From positions 1 to 8,935 of the forward strand of contig CALFEN010000094.1 of the NCBI GenBank assembly GCA_937950065.1: a stretch of 8,935 nt of DNA. The letters run 5' to 3'. The DNA is from an uncultured bacterium. Lineage in GTDB: Bacteria > Patescibacteria > JAEDAM01 > Absconditabacterales > Absconditicoccaceae. Shown one piece after another: positions 8,435 through 8,935 of the stretch (within the stretch, counting starts at the first letter, position 1; every line of letters begins with the position of its first letter). Below the pieces are notes generated by a model. The model saw nothing but the letters and a program-made list of their open reading frames with translations. It made no database searches and was not told the origin of the DNA. The translations under genes and the position numbers were made by a program.

Positions 8435-8935
8435 TTAAGGTAAAACTATAGTATCTCCCAAAAGTATATCACCAGATACACTGCAGAAATCACTAAAACA
8501 GCTGCTAACTTTTATTTTAGTTTCTACACTTTTATTATCTTTTTGCTTGATAATATAAGCATCTCAATATTTGTATTTGATATAATTATATGGCACTGCC
8601 AGAGATTTTTTGATTTCTCACGGTATTCATATATTTGCATACATACCAAGTTTTACATTTTTATCAGGGTTTAGTATTTTTATTTCTATAGGAATCTTTT
8701 TGGAATATACATCAGCCGTTACTCAAATATAATTTACCACTCCACTATATATCTTATCTATCCCATCAAATTTAATTTCCACACTGGCTCATACAGGTAC
8801 TGATGAAAGTTTGGTCTCTGGCACATAAAATTTTATCTTATAAGTATTTGTTGTCGCTAAAACTATCACTGGATAACCGGCTCATACTACCTGTCATACT
8901 TCTACAGGCTTTTCTACTACAATACCATCAAAAGG
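8435..8935 (-). CDS. RND efflux periplasmic adaptor (membrane fusion) protein, C-terminal part
   Basis: This is the last 166 codons of an AcrA/HlyD-type adaptor; the start lies beyond the right edge. Adaptors link an RND pump to the cell exterior or outer channel. The visible part opens with PFDGIVVEKPVEVGQVVGAG, the returning half of the lipoyl/barrel-sandwich domain (family APFdGvV...G..V..G). A beta-barrel domain follows (TYKIKFYVPETKLSSVPVGA ... IPIEIKILNPDKNVKLGMYA). The membrane-proximal segment runs SLAVPYNYIKYKYGDAYIIKQ and ends LGDTIVLP. TGA is read as Gly at several barrel turns. Two Cys in SSCFSDFCSVSG near the end are unusual for the family and could form a disulfide. The stop is TAA at 8435-8437, followed by the A-rich leader of the RND gene. 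No outer-membrane factor gene is visible. Confidence 0.92.

Noticed and set aside
165..8935. TGA as Trp (mycoplasma code 4) or selenocysteine
   Set aside because: Trp or Sec would replace invariant glycines in Rel (257, 325, 357) and break RND glycines. TGG is used normally for Trp, and the number of TGA codons is far too high for selenocysteine.
1..8935. CRISPR array, tRNA/rRNA genes, insertion sequences or a defence system
   Set aside because: I found no spaced direct repeats, cloverleaf, transposase motif or known defence-domain gene on either strand.

Overview
This AT-rich window comes from a bacterium with a non-standard genetic code, most likely Candidatus Absconditabacteria (SR1) or a close Gracilibacteria relative. 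TGA does not stop translation here. It occurs dozens of times inside otherwise intact genes, at invariant glycine positions such as those of the Rel (p)ppGpp synthetase, so genes were called with TGA = Gly (translation table 25). Every stop codon seen is TAA. A second possible recoding shows in the rare codons CGA and CGG. Several of the seven confidently coding copies fall where protein families expect Trp, an aromatic residue or a hydrophobic membrane residue rather than Arg. CGT and CGC still look like Arg. This matches, as I recall it, a published inference of CGA/CGG -> Trp in some Absconditabacteria.

Layout. Positions 1-47 are not genomic: they are an Illumina P7/index/read-2 adapter left on the contig end. 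Positions 48-164 are a short intergenic or upstream region. A plus-strand cluster follows: a full-length bifunctional Rel (165-2408), a small membrane protein with two zinc ribbons (2422-2946), a PilX-like membrane-anchored protein (2950-4095), a broken 3' end of comM (4120-4308) and a single-anchor membrane protein of unknown function (4316-4909). A strong intrinsic terminator (5059-5079) closes this block. The minus strand converges on it with two genes read from right to left: the C-terminal part of a periplasmic-adaptor (HlyD/AcrA-type) protein (8435-8935, continuing beyond the window) and a complete AcrB-type RND transporter (5162-8422). Two tandem small-loop hairpins abut the transporter's stop codon.

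Function. The adaptor and RND gene form a two-gene efflux module with no outer-membrane channel in view. Rel supplies the stringent response. The PilX-like protein, and perhaps the zinc-ribbon protein, belong to the cell surface or type IV pilus layer. The comM relic suggests that a natural-transformation helicase was lost or relocated next to it. Starts are preceded by A-rich leaders rather than clear Shine-Dalgarno sequences.

I see no CRISPR array, RNA gene, insertion sequence or defence cassette. The most notable content is the double codon recoding and the gene debris and hairpins around 4.1-5.2 kb.
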